DNA from: Polytrichum commune
Lineage: Eukaryota > Streptophyta > Polytrichopsida > Polytrichales > Polytrichaceae
Assembly (NCBI GenBank): GCA_950295325.1
Contig: OX485806.1
Coordinates: 14,508,001-14,572,000, forward strand
Length of the DNA stretch: 64,000 bases
Direction: 5' to 3'
In this document: in pieces, positions 1 through 11,426 of the stretch
Layout: the number at the start of each line of letters is the position of its first letter
How positions within the stretch are numbered: the stretch's first letter is position 1
Made by a program: the position numbers and the translations under genes
Notes under the pieces: generated by a model
Database searches by the model: none
What the model saw: only the letters and a program-made list of their open reading frames with translations
Told to the model about the DNA's origin: nothing

Positions 1-35
1 TGATCAAGTTCCAAAAAAACAAAAAAAAAAGGCTG

Positions 36-1342
36 GTGTGGGTGGATGGAGGGGGAGGGGGCAAATTTTTGGGCATAATGGCTTGAGAACCAGTTAACTG
101 TGAACACTAATTATTATGCTGCTAATTAATTGAAATCCATGCTTCAATCCCGGCTTAATTATTACTATTGTTCAGTACTTTGAGTACGTTAAGTCACTCG
201 AGTGACAACCTATACCATAAGAAAGGTAAGATATATAGTAGTTGAAAGAGTGGCCAACAGGAAATATGGATTCTGGATGCCTGACATGAATCACAAGGTC
301 AATCCTGACCACCTTGTCTACAGGTACCAGCCGGAGAACAAATCCACTAACTTAATTACAAGTGATGAAAACCTAAGGGAGCTAATCAGTGATCGGGGAG
401 ATTTTTGGGCATAAACGATTGAGATCCTAGAGTTTACAAGTCCAACTAGTTGCATGTTGACATCCTCCAGTTTTCCTATATAATATTGGAGCTATATTCT
501 ATAAATTCCTCTCAACTGATCGGTAATTTTCCGGCAATCTTGAACTTCAACAGGTTATTTATCAAACTCAACCGGTTCATCTGTAACTAAGTGCCGGTTC
601 TCCCCGATAATTGATGTCAACCTGTAATTAGTTGGACTTACTTCCAAACAGTAGGAAATCTACCTAACCTGCCCAAAAATCTCCCCAATCAACACTGAAA
701 TACAGGTTATTTATGGACTCAATATCATAGACCATAAAATTATATTGAGTCCATAAATAATAATTTCAATACTTGATCTTGGGGTTTCATACAAATTGTC
801 ATGTATCCCATTTAAACATACTCCCAGTACTCTAAGGATTAATACTAATTGGGTTTCTGTGGCAAGTTGGGACGAGGGTGTCTTAAGCATGGAAATTGGT
901 GAAGTAGCACGGCTGAAGGTACATCTTGCTTTTCTACATTTCCTGGAAGGTCAACTTATGACTTAAAACCTATTGTGATTCATGTTGTGCATACACTCTA
1001 TTGAAGCTGGAAATGAAACATTCATCTGTAACATTATATCTTAAGATATATCATTGAAAGAATCGTAAGTGGCCAACCAAAAACTTTGCTACAGGATCCA
1101 ATCAAATAAGATGAAATCAAATTGTTAATGCTACAGTGTCATACACATATTTGGATTTTATAAGTTTCATCTATTTTTCTGATACATAAATCACTATCTA
1201 ATTGGTATTTTATTTATTGCAGTGCTCTCCTGACTATGCTTACGGATCAGGTGGTTTACCTGCATGGGGAATTCAACCCATATGTAACCCATAACCCATA
1301 TGCCCAAAAATCTACCCTCCTCCCCCTCCATCCACCCACACT
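36..1342. mobile_element. Segment bounded by ~43-bp terminal inverted repeats
   Basis: The left arm (about 36-78) begins GTGTGGGTGGATGGAGG and ends ATTTTTGGGCATA. The right arm (about 1299-1342) is its reverse complement with a few mismatches and gaps. The ~1.2 kb between them has no recognisable transposase and contains a smaller MITE-like repeat (392-608). A target-site duplication could not be seen next to the arms. It is best read as a non-autonomous DNA transposon or a compound of related short elements, because the GCCCAAAAATCT terminal motif is shared with the Rep-A repeats elsewhere in the window. Confidence 0.45.
392..608 (-). repeat. Rep-A MITE-like repeat, copy 1
   Basis: A 217-bp copy of a dispersed repeat whose ends form a short inverted repeat: ATCGGGGAGA at the left and TTCTCCCCGAT at the right. 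The interior carries the family marks seen in the other copies: a site resembling AACCGGTT, an AATCTATGGAATATA-like block (here inverted) and a GTTGGACTTG-like block. Orientation is given relative to the copy at 19664. No coding capacity. Another fragment of the same end (GCCCAAAAATCTCCCC) lies at about 671-687. Confidence 0.6.
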
Positions 1343-3330
1343 ATGGCAGAATTCTGTCAGTTGTACCTTCGTTGCATAATAAGTAGGCCTAGCCACTAGG
1401 CCCGACACCACCCTAAATCCGGCCTCCCCAAAAAAGACATGAGGCCCACGGCCCCACCCCGCCTTGGTGGCAAGCACCACCCCCGCCCCCCACCCCACCG
1501 CCACCTAGGATCATTGAGGCCCTTGGATGGGCCTTGGTGGATCAACGGTCCGGATGCACCATGAAGAATCTCATATATAGCGCCTCAGTGACACGGCAAC
1601 CGAACCAGCAAAAAGGTGTGAATCTAGCCAAAAAAGGTGTGGAAATATCAATCCCCTATTTAAAATATACAGATTATATTATATTCCTTTAATATACAAT
1701 TTTTAAAATAAAATTTATCCTGAATATATTTAAAAATATTATTACAGAAACCAAAAAATCATTGAACAATTTATTATAATTAAGATCTTATCGCAGTAGG
1801 AAAGTTTATGAATATTAATGTTATATTATTTTGTTAATTTTATTTAAAATTTGAATATCAGTTGAATTGAAAAAATAGAAATTTATTTATTTTCAATATT
1901 TATAGCATGTAAATAAATTTGAAAATTACTCAAATTTTTTAAATGTAGTTTGAAATATGTAAAATGATGTGCTTAAAATTTTTAAAGTTTGAATTCAAAT
2001 ATTTTATAATTGCATATCAGAATTTTATATTAGTGTATCTATTGGGATTTCTGATGGTGGTGCTTATGGGGTTTTTTTATCATTTAAAAAAAAATCAATA
2101 TTATAAGTTGGATTTATTTCTATCATATGTAAAAATAAACATATTAAAATTTAATTTAAAATATTTTTTTAGTTATGAATATGATATAAATTTTTATATG
2201 TCTTTTATATAACTGACTATATATATATAATAATAAAATGTGAAATAGATTTATAGAAGTGTTAGATATAATAGGCGTTAGTAAAAGAAAAATGAAAAAA
2301 TGAAAAGTTATCATTTAAATGTGACAAATTGCCGAGGAATCGATACAAAATAAGAAGAAAAATTACCTCCAAAGTGCCTAAATCCTAAAAGATGAGCATA
2401 GTCATCGAGTTTAACAGCTCAAATGACAAGATTTAGTCCAGTCTTGTCGGGCCATCTGTATTTATTATCGAGCTTTTGAGCTCGGATGGCAACGAAGATG
2501 GGCCTGTTCAATGTGTAAAGTCATAAACATTCGTCTCGTAACCAACGGATATTAAAGAATGAGCGAGAGTTGTTCACGAATGCCCACGAGCAACTCGTAA
2601 GGTCAAGATACTGGCTCGGGGGGGGGGGGGTAGTCATTGGTTGGAGTAGCAATATACGCGCGAACAAATGATAGGGTATTTTAAAAACATGGGGGCTAAA
2701 AATTATAAATGGACTTAAGAGTAATATAGGGTATCAAAAATGGCATTGAACATCTTTAAAGTATTATAGGGTATGGAATAATAAGTAATTTGGAATTATA
2801 AGTAATGCAAGCCATTTTTCTATTAACCCAAAGTAGAAATTTACAGAATGATAGCATATGAAAAAAAAAAAAGAATTGAAAGTAATACCCCCCTTTAAAA
2901 TAGTGGTTGCTCGCACCTATATCCTTAACTTTTTAACACACTGCCCCCCCGAGGATATTGGTATTAAGGGCGAGTAGTTCCGAGGACGAAGTCTGGGATG
3001 CTTCTCTGTTACGATTTCCTCCGGAGTTCGTGTCGCCTGCTCTATGTATGCGAGGAGCAACGGTACGATGTCTTTACATCGTTGTCGAAATATAGGTTTG
3101 CAGAACTCATATGTTTTTCTCCTTTTTGTAGCCCCACACAAAGGATCCGAGGGTGAACGACCCGCAAACTTTAAATGTGGACGCCGCGTCCGTGACCTTG
3201 CTCATGCTGGATATCCTAGCGTTATTTGGCATTATGGCACGCCCGGCATGTCGGAGGATTTTCTTCAGCGATCTTCCTGAGTTCAACGATTTCTCAAATG
3301 AATCCCAATAACAACCCCTCAATGCTTCAA

Positions 3331-3545
3331 AATCTTTCAAATCAACTTGTCCACACTCTAAGCACTCAAGTAAGATCCTTTGGAAGATTAAACAACTCCA
3401 AATCTTTCAAATCAATTTGTTTATAATCTAAACACTCAAGTCAGATCTTTTGGAAGTCTACAGAACTCCAAACCTCTCAAATCAACTTGTCCACACTTTA
3501 AATACTAAAGTCAGATCCTTTGGTAGATTAAACAACTCCAAACCT
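3331..3545. repeat. 70-bp tandem repeat, about three copies
   Basis: The block beginning AATCTTTCAAATCAA recurs at 3331, 3401 and 3471 (as AACCTCTCAA) and its start recurs at 3541, so the period is exactly 70 bp. Units include CACTCAAGTCAGATC and GATTAAACAACTCC. Copies differ by point changes only. Confidence 0.85.
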
Positions 3546-4841
3546 CGGTAAATAAATTCTAATACCCACAACTTGCCTCCAAAGAATTAAAACATATATT
3601 GTGTAAATGTCTTACCCTTAATTTTCTTTTAAGTAAAAGCAAATAAAAATATACGTGATTTCTGATCCTATCGTGGTGCGGGTGTTCGCAGGCAGCAACG
3701 GCGAAGACAAACAGGCTTTTAAGGCCTGCCTCATAGATATTCTCCGGACAAACTTTTGACCTCACATTGACTTGCTCATCGCACAACTTGATGTTGTTGA
3801 CTAGCCAAGTCGATGTGCCCATTCAAGGCATGTCTCAGGCTCTCTACCCTATGAAATACGGCTTAAATGAAGTTAATTTTAATAACAAAGACATAGTCCC
3901 ATAGACATAAAATATATTTACGCGATGATGAAAGTAATCCCGAAGTCTCATAATGTAAATGTGAACGTTTTCTGAGACCCCTAAGAGGAACTTTACGAAA
4001 AAAAACGTATTTACAAAGTATATATCAACACCAAAAAATAATTTATAATATAAATATGTCATGTTTATAAAATTAAATGATAGATAAGAGAAAATCATTT
4101 AAACTAAATGATGTGATATGAATAATGAACTCTGTGGATATGGAATATTTATTTGATTTTTTATATTCTTGAATTGGCTGGTTTGAATATTATAGAGGAT
4201 GTATTATTGTTATAAATTGCATGAGAATCATTATGTTTACAAAAAATTTAAAAGTACAAATGTAATAACAAAAAATACAATAATAATAAACATGAAAATT
4301 AGCTATGAAAATTTTCTTTACTATAACATTAACTTGTTGTTTATGTTCATTTGAAAATATGAAAATTTTGAGTGTAGGTTCTGTAGTCAAAATGTATTGA
4401 AGAATCGTAAGCTAATATTTGACTATAATTTTTTTCCATAAAAAAATATTAATTTGATGATATATATATATATATAATAAATTGGATATTCATTTTATGC
4501 ATTGAAATATCCACTTGATCTAATTTTAGTAAAAATGTTTTTTTTGACTTAAATTAAAGTCTTATTTCTTAAGTCAAACTATGATTTTAATATTTATCCA
4601 AACCAAAATTTTAAATCTTTACTTAAATTAATGTCTTAAACCTTTAGTCACATTAGAGTTTTCACTTTTCATCATAATCAACTAAATTTCACATCGTAAT
4701 TCGAATTAAAATTTTAAGGAGCTTGTTGTATTAGTTCTTCATTGCATAATAAGTATATTCATAAAACATATTTTTATGCCAATCAATGTTTTGAAAGTAG
4801 AAAAATATTATAAGGATTAAATACGAATTTAAGGTTAAATT

Positions 4842-4851
4842 AATAAATTAA

Positions 4852-4886
<35 letters not shown>

Positions 4887-4888
4887 AA
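4842..4888. repeat. AAAT-type microsatellite
   Basis: An uninterrupted run of the tetranucleotide AATA in AT-rich DNA. Simple sequence with no associated gene. Confidence 0.9.
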
Positions 4889-5125
4889 TTTTATTCTTGG
4901 ATTTTATATTGATAAATTAAATAATTTTATAATATATTTTGAGGTATTTGAAATTATTAATAAAACAATTCGGAATATAATTTATTATTATGAATGATTA
5001 AGGGTATAAGAAGTATAAGGGTTAAAATTATAATTTATTATATAAATTAATTAGAATTGTTATGAATTTTTTTTGATTATTTGTAGTATTGACAAATTTT
5101 GAGGTCCTTGATATATTGAAAGTAT

Positions 5126-5458
5126 TGTCACGTTATGCGGCGTCGACGGCCGCCCCTTATCCGTTGGGTTTCATCCATCTAGATTTGGATGGATGAATCT
5201 AGATGTGGAGAGGAAGGCTCCTAAGTGAGGAGCCTCCTCCTTGGCTTGGCATTCTTGCCAAGTCAAGTCTTGTGAGTTAGTGTGTGGAGAGAGCTTGTGT
5301 GAGGTGTAGATTGCATGATTTTGCAATAAATCTTGAGTTCTTCTTCCCCTACTTACACTCTTGGATTCTCCCTTGGTGGAGTGAGAGATAGCTTGACTAG
5401 TTGTGTGCATTTGGAAAGAAATTAGAGCTCTTATGAGTGTTCTACTATCTTCCTTCTC
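5126..5458 (+). repeat. 5' LTR, lacking its first ~108 bp
   Basis: These 333 bases match 14732-15064 with 9 substitutions and no gaps. Compared with the 3' LTR that follows the polypurine tract (14624-15064, 441 bp), the first 106 bp plus the dinucleotide GC are missing. It contains a 10-bp hairpin (CATCTAGATT/AATCTAGATG, 5174-5202), a second hairpin (AGGCTCC/GGAGCCT) near 5213-5236 and an AATAAA signal. No clear TATA box was seen. Confidence 0.85.
5325..5330 (+). terminator. AATAAA polyadenylation signal in the LTR
   Basis: AATAAA occurs in the 5' LTR and at the matching position of the 3' LTR (14931-14936). It lies downstream of the inferred start of R (about 5248), as expected for an LTR poly(A) signal. 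Function is inferred from position only. Confidence 0.55.
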
Positions 5459-5474
5459 ACTTGGCAAGAATGCC
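5459..5474 (+). promoter_or_regulatory. Putative self-priming primer-binding site
   Basis: ACTTGGCAAGAATGCC is the exact reverse complement of GGCATTCTTGCCAAGT at 5248-5263 in the LTR (and 14854-14869 in the 3' LTR). Pairing fails on both sides of the 16 bases. The site begins at the first base after the repeated LTR sequence, exactly where a PBS must lie. In Tf1-type elements the transcript's own 5' end folds back on such a site and, once nicked, primes minus-strand synthesis. The same logic puts the start of R near 5248. A conventional initiator-tRNA site (TGGTATCAGAGC) is absent. Confidence 0.7.
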
Positions 5475-7513
5475 TCATTTTTTATGTTTTCTACTTCATT
5501 CTTGAGATTTAATGCGCTAGGGAGGGCGTGAAGATAAGGAGCAACGAAGTTCCGGAGTTTTGGAGCGGAGGAAGCCGCGGATTGTTGAAGCAACAAGAAG
5601 AAAGATGTGTGCTTGTGAAGTTTAGACATCACCTTGAATTGTGGTGAGAAATCTTGAATTCTCCACGGAATTTCGTGTCATTTGTTTGCTTGCAAGCTTG
5701 AATTTACATTATTGAGCTTGTCAAGAACACTCTTGATTTTGATTCAAATGTGATTTCATTCAAAACAATTTTTTTTTAAAAAAAAAAGAAAAAAGTAGGA
5801 AGAGAGGAGAGGCGGCGGAGCTCCTTGTTTCTCAACCCGCGGCACGCCGCGGCGAGCCGGTCCCACCCCCCTCCTCCCTTCCCCCTTCCTCCTCCCTTCT
5901 CCCTCCCGGGCCCTCCCCCCATCCACCGGCCCCTTCCTCCTCTTTCCCCCTTCCCTCCCCTCCCCTACCTACACCCTCCCCCTACCCCCTACCTACGGGG
6001 GGAACATTCCCCTCCCCTGCCCCCCCAACCCCTGTTCCAGGGGGCTCCGCCCCCGGTTCTTCCCTCCCCGGCCCTCCCTGTCCCCCTGCCAGCAGCCGGC
6101 AGGGTGGCGGGCTTTTTTATTTTTATTTTTTAAAATTTTTGAACAAATTTGTTGTATTTGTTTTAATTGTATTTTTAAATACAAAAACCAAATACAATAA
6201 ACTTAGCGGCGCGACATGTCAAGAAAGGTGCATCTTGACGCATACATTTTACTCTCGTGCTCCATTACTTGAAATTGAAATTAAGGTTGGGGGGCATTCA
6301 AAATTTTCAAGAGAAAGCAATTCTTGGATTTATGAATAACACTTCGGCGATCGGATTGAGAGCACCTTCTTGAGTTGCTTGGGGATTGTTGGAGTTTTGG
6401 TACCAAAATCATTTTGTTGGGAGAGGTGGAGCATTGCGGGAGAAGTTCGCGGGAGCATCCGGCAACACGTGGGGGGCGTGGGAGCACGGCGCATTTGCAC
6501 TTAGCTTCTTTTTCTTCCGCAAGGACTTAATAGAGGTATTTGTCATAAGCGGGGATTTTCATTCTCTTTTGATTAGGGGTGGATTGTGGGCATTGGATTT
6601 ATTTAGGGGCACGTTGTGGACATTGGCTTTATTTAGGGGCAATTTGTGGGCGTTATGAATTATTTTAGGATGTTGTAGATATTAGGATTTATTTGGGGAT
6701 AGGTTGAGTGTTGTTGTAGATTTTATTTTGGGATAAGTTTATAGATTGTTTAGGGATTGCCTAGGGTTGGAGTGAATTGGTATATGGAATTACCATTCGA
6801 CTTAACAAGATAATTTGTTAAGCGCGAATTGTGTTAAGAAACACAAATTCCAGGGACTTTAGAAAGGAGAGGATTTTGTGTTGTAGACTAGATGAGCGAT
6901 GTGCTTATCCAATTTCTTTTCTTAAGCAACAGGGGCTCTTCATTTTGACCACCAACCGTAGGCGGGTGCCGGTTGGTCGTGGTCGCTTTCAATTTTTGTT
7001 TAAGTGTTGTTTTGGTGAAGATGATCCAGTGCGGTTATTGCATTGTTCATTGTATGTTGTTGTGGTACCTTCCCCCGTTGCGGGTTGTTCTGTTGGAGTC
7101 TTCCAACATTGCCTCATTTTGTGTTGTCCTAGTTTGTGATAGGGTATCGTGGGGGTGAAGTCGGAGTAATGACCGACGAGACCCTTGTGTGTGCACCAAG
7201 TGGGCGGTGCTTTTATTCCCTTATGGTGAGGCTGGGTTGCTGACCAACAGACCATAAGATTTGGTGGTGGTTGCAGGTGCAGGTTGTCTTTACCTTGATA
7301 CCACATTAGTTTAGATTGTTGGCTCCAGTGACCAAATCCATTGCGGGTTTATGGTTACATTATCGTTCTCCGTCTCCGGCATCATCGCAAGGTCGATTAT
7401 CGGACATTTTGGATACTGAACCAGTGGTAGCACCCGACGAGGCCTTTTAGCCTACTTCGGCGTGGGGGACTGCCACTCGGTCTCACGTTCTTTGGGTGGG
7501 ATCCTTCGACAAG
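5475..7513 (+). other. Long retrotransposon leader (5' UTR) with GC-rich pyrimidine tract
   Basis: About 2 kb between the PBS and the first gag ATG. Positions 5820-6115 are extremely C-rich on this strand and contain strong hairpins (CCGCGG/CCGCGG near 5838, GGGGGC/GCCCCC near 6039, CTGCC/GGCAG near 6087). An AT-rich stretch follows at 6115-6200. At about 6570-6660 there is a degenerate ~30-bp tandem repeat built on TTTATTTAGGGGC. Open frames here look low-complexity rather than coding. Confidence 0.6.
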
Positions 7514-9220
7514 ATGGAGGAGGAGACGCAAGGCGGCATCCGAGACCGATTTTCTGGTCGAGCAGGAACCATTTCTCTGCAAGATTGGAAAATTCGGTTC
7601 AGGACATGGATGAGGGAGAAGCCTCAACGCAATACCAATTTCAACGATTGGTATGCGTTTGAGCTTCTGCCCCAACATTTAGAGCACGAAGCTCTGCAAA
7701 CTTATGAGCAGTGGAGGGATGCTCATTGGATGGTGTTGCGCCAGGTGGAGCGATACTGGGAGACTCGGGTGGAGCTTATTTCTGCATTAAAGGAAGGCGC
7801 AACTTCTACTTTATTGGCCGCTTCTGTGGTGAAGCCGGAGCCAGCCGAGGGCGTCGTTGTGGTGGATGTGGAGGGGAGTTTTCCCAGTGGGCCTAAAGAT
7901 CAGGCTCCCACATCCGCATCTGCGAGTACGTCGAGTCGGAGTATTCCACTCTCTCGGTATGCCTAGGCTACCCAGGCGGCATTAGCCTGTTTAGGGGCTC
8001 CGCCTGAATTTGATCCTCTGCATGAATTCCAACTCCATTTGGAGGAGGAATATGGAGGTTTCCGCCGAGATCAAATGCAGCGGATTCAGGATTTTCGACG
8101 GGAGAAAGAGGACACCCCTCGTACCATGTACACGAGGTTGGCGAGGTTTGCAAGAGAATCTGGAGGTGTTTTCGCAGAGAGCCAGTTGGTGAAGGTATTT
8201 TTGTCCAAGATTGACAAACGCCTCATTGACTTAGCGCTGCCCAGGATCATCATGGATTATGGTGGCCGGGCGACATTTGCAGAGGCTTTCGCCATTGTCG
8301 AGCAGTGTGATCGTGCATTGTGTCAGCACGATGCCACTGATTTGGTGTCCCTGCTAGTAGATTCTAGCAAATCCCGAAGAGTTCCGGTTGCGGCTGCGGG
8401 ATTGGCGGAGGCCGAGGTAGACAAGACCATATATTGTTGGTCTTGTGGGCAGACCGGCCACGCTAAGAAGGACTGTCCTTCGAAGCAAAGGCAAGCCTAG
8501 ACTGTCACAACTCCGAAGCGGAAACCATTTGTTCCCGCTAGGGGCTCGGCGAAGGGGACAACGGGTAATCAGTTATCCAAGCAGTTGAAGTGTTCCCATT
8601 GTAGGCGGAACAATCACACGGTAGAGAACTGCTTTGCTCTCCATCCTGAGAAACGTCCTTCTTCCGACCGGGAGAAGACATTGGAGGCGAAGATTGGAGC
8701 CATGGAGGAGAGGTTCAAAAACTTGGCGTCATCCGGCCAAATCTTGGCCTCACCGTCTTCCTCCGGAGCTCAGGCTAGTTCTTCCACTTCGGATTACTAT
8801 ATGTTCGGAGCTTCGGGCGAGGTGGTGAGTTCCGCGGACGTGACACGTGCTCAAGCCGTGTCACAATCCATACCTTCGACCACAAATGAATATGTGGCAA
8901 GCTCGCGAGCTCGGGACAATGCGCCCGCGGACCAAATTGGTCAGGCACGACTACCATTATCTTTTGGATTGGCCGATGCCGTCCAATCTGTTAGTGGTCG
9001 TCATCCGAACGATGAGGTTTCACATTCAGCGACCGATGTGGCGCAAACGTTGGCATCCAAGGTGTTGCACACACCTTTGTTCACGGCCATGGAGTGGTCA
9101 TCGCCAGAGTTCCAACCTGCTAAGGTTTTTCACTTAGCAGGTAGGATTTTGGAAGGGAAGGCATCCTTACCTTCTCTGACCGTGGCTAGCTCAAGCCACT
9201 ACGGACATCCCTGCTTCTGA
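7514..9220 (+). pseudogene. gag: Retrotransposon gag with two CCHC zinc knuckles, broken by two stops
   Basis: Gag proteins form the virus-like particle and bind the element's RNA. One frame runs from ATG 7514 to TGA 9218-9220, interrupted by TAG at 7964-7966 and 8498-8500; protein-like sequence continues smoothly across both stops. The middle part (about 7980-8330) resembles the helical gag domain of Ty3/gypsy elements. Two CX2CX4HX4C knuckles follow: CWSCGQTGHAKKDC just before the second stop and CSHCRRNNHTVENC just after 8585. A longer in-frame extension begins at GTG 7496, but ATG 7514 is the first methionine. The last ~40 bases overlap the open pol frame (from 9180) in a different phase, so pol would need a +1 shift or this copy has lost or gained a base there. 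Confidence 0.8.
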
Positions 9221-9479
9221 AGATCATGAGGATGTGGCCAAACGGCGAGCGAGACTTGCGGCAGAGACCATTGTGTCTTTTGACGCACACGCCTTAGATG
9301 ACAAGGCACCGACCACGTCTTATGACTCACCAGTATCCGCGGGTGCAGCCTATCTGTCTGATGTCGCTGCTAGACCTGTCCGCGAGCGCCGCGGCATTCG
9401 ACCCGGCGTTGTGCATATGGTGAATGATACAGGAATTTTGGTGGTCAGTCGCACTGGGAGCAATGCTACTCGGGTTGCT

Positions 9480-9800
9480 CCCCGTTGTGTAATGATGGAT
9501 TCAGGGGCACAGCCAGTTATGATCGGCAAGAGGCTTGCCCAAGAGTTGAGGTTGACGGCCGAGGATTTGGCTCCCTGTCCATTCACCATTGTCACATCCA
9601 TTGGTCACGTAAAGCGGGCCATGGGTTATACTCGAGAGCCATTACAGCTTAGCTTCCGAGTAAAGCCTGGAGATTCACCCGCACCTCTTCTTCTTAGGTG
9701 TGCGGTGACGGATGCGACCAACTATGACATTTTAGTTGGTCAGCAAGCATTTTACCCTCTTGGTTTTGGTTTGGACAACTGGACTGAGGAGGCGTGGATC
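9480..9800 (+). other. Pol domain: retropepsin-like aspartic protease
   Basis: The active-site motif reads MDSGAQPVMIG (D-S-G with Asp codon at 9498). It is followed by a flap-like region and a NYDILVGQQAF segment resembling the conserved late hydrophobic-D-(I/L)-L-G motif of retroviral proteases. It would cleave the Gag-Pol precursor. It lies immediately upstream of the methyltransferase domain. Confidence 0.75.
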
Positions 9801-10169
9801 CGACCAGGTTGGTCGGCTGGGGATGGCCGCATGAAACTTATTCCCGTGGCTTTTGCGGCGGCCGCGACCATAGCACCATTATCTATGGTTTTTGGATGTG
9901 GTGCTATGGTGGACACATTACCTTATGGTTCCGCATTGTTGGAGGAGTCATTGGCCTTCATGGGGAGTACAGACGATCAACGGGATATGGCACCTAAGGG
10001 TGCATTAATGCGCCATCCCAAGGATCCCCTTCCTCCTTGGCGTGATTCTGCCGAGCCATTTCGGAGGTGCAAGGATATTGTTCACTCTCTCACTCCTAGG
10101 ACACCGGTCATACCGAGTGTCCTTTTGACATTGGCAAATCCCATTTTATGGCAGCCGCCAGACGCGGGG

Positions 10170-11140
10170 ATTACTTTGGTGGAACTGTTTGGGGGCATCG
10201 GCACGGGCTTAGCAGCCGTATTGGAGGCTGGCCTCACGGTCAGACGGTATGTCTATGTGGACAACTCTCCAGTATCCACCCGTGTGGCTCGTCACCATCT
10301 TCACCAGTTGATGGTATTGTACCCCCAGCAGTTACACCCAACTGCCATTCGTGGGTGTTTTTCACGTCTCCCTTGTGATGTTACACTCATCAGTGAGGCC
10401 GACTTACGACACTTGGGCCCGGTGGATATCGTGATTGCGGGATGGCCATTCCAAGGCCACTCACGTGCTGGAGCAGGCCGAGGTTTAGAGGATCCCAGGT
10501 CTAGCCTTTTCTGGGACCTCATCCGGCTTATGCAATGGTGGTTTACCCACCAACCTTCCTCTCCAGGGTATATCTTCGAGAATGTACCTTTGTTGGAAGA
10601 CTCTCGGGACAAGGTGTTGGAAGGCGGTCATTATGTCCGTCAACACCTTGGAGATCCCATTTTTGTGGATGCTGCAAGCATTGGTTCTTATGCCCACCGG
10701 CCTCGGTGGATTTGGACCAACCTCGCACCGTCATCTACTTTAGCTGCAGCATTTTCTGTAGTGTCTCCACCTTTGGATCAGAAGGTGGATGACATTTTGG
10801 ATCCAAACCGGACCTCTTTGCCGGTTGTTCGAGATGATTTACCCCCGTTGGCATTGGTCAACAAAGTGGGGGCACCACGGAAGGCCTTTCCCACCTTTAT
10901 GACGTTTCCACAGTCATTCGCCTTCCGCGATCGGGGGCCGGGTATGGTGTGGGATGCTAACACCAAAATCCACACCGAACCGTTGGTTGACGAACGGGAG
11001 CGGACCATGGGATTCCGCACTGGCACCACCGCAGCTCCTAACCTTTCTGAGGGCCAACGACGCTTTGTGTTGGGCCAAGCCATGGATCTTCATACCATGG
11101 TGTTGACTGTTGGTTTATGCCTTGCATTGCAACGGCATCA
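10170..11140 (+). other. Pol domain: C5-cytosine DNA methyltransferase (DNMT3/DRM-like), catalytic Cys replaced by Phe
   Basis: About 320 residues with the C5-MTase motifs in order: motif I (LVELFGGIGTGLAAVLEAG), the acidic cofactor motif (YVYVDNS), motif IV (AGWPFQGHS), a GLEDPRSSLFWDLIRL segment, motif VI (FENVPLL), a motif-VIII-like AHRPRWIWTNL, and a motif IX/X-like tail (ERERTMGF and RRFVLGQAMD). The spacing and the AHRPRWIWTNL and LGQAMD elements look most like DNMT3/DRM enzymes. The family's nucleophile is the Cys of PPC or SPC in motif IV. Here the codon 10449-10451 is TTC (Phe), one base from TGC, so this copy should not be able to form the covalent cytosine adduct. SAM-binding and ENV-type motifs look intact. 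The domain lies inside pol, with protease upstream and RT downstream in the same frame, so it belongs to the element and not to a host gene. Confidence 0.85.
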
Positions 11141-11426
11141 TGGTGACCAGTTGTTCTATCTGGGGACAGAGGATTCTGGTCAGGGGGCACAATGGTCCAC
11201 ATCCATGGAGGAAGAAATTGAGGTCATGGTTGGACAAGCCGAACGAATCTGTCGATTCGAGCAGCAGGTGATGGAGGAGCTCCAAGCTCAACGGATTTAT
11301 ACTGCTTTGGCTTCTTCACCTCCGGTGGTGGCTTCATCATCACATATTGTTGGTGATGAAGAGGGGATGGATTCTATTGCTAGCACGGAGGTTGGGGGCA
11401 TGGTTAATGCCCCTTCCTCCCATTAG

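Larger units (their letters stand above)
1343..5125. other. AT-rich intergenic region without recognisable gene
   Basis: Apart from the 70-bp tandem array and an AATA microsatellite listed separately, I recognise no gene or RNA here. It contains a C-rich patch at about 1385-1510, a poly-G run near 2620 and very AT-rich stretches at 1650-2350 and 4080-5100. ORFs in it are short, low-complexity and resemble nothing I know. Confidence 0.6.

Noticed and set aside
5459-5474. Conventional tRNA primer-binding site
   Set aside because: The sequence does not match the initiator-Met complement and starts ACTTGG, while it is perfectly complementary to the element's own LTR.
5825-6133. 102-aa proline-rich open frame
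   Set aside because: It is produced by a C-rich low-complexity tract in the retrotransposon leader and has no domain or conserved pattern.
10170-11140. Methyltransferase as a separate host gene
   Set aside because: It is in the same frame as the upstream protease and downstream RT, without introns, promoter or its own start, so it is part of pol.
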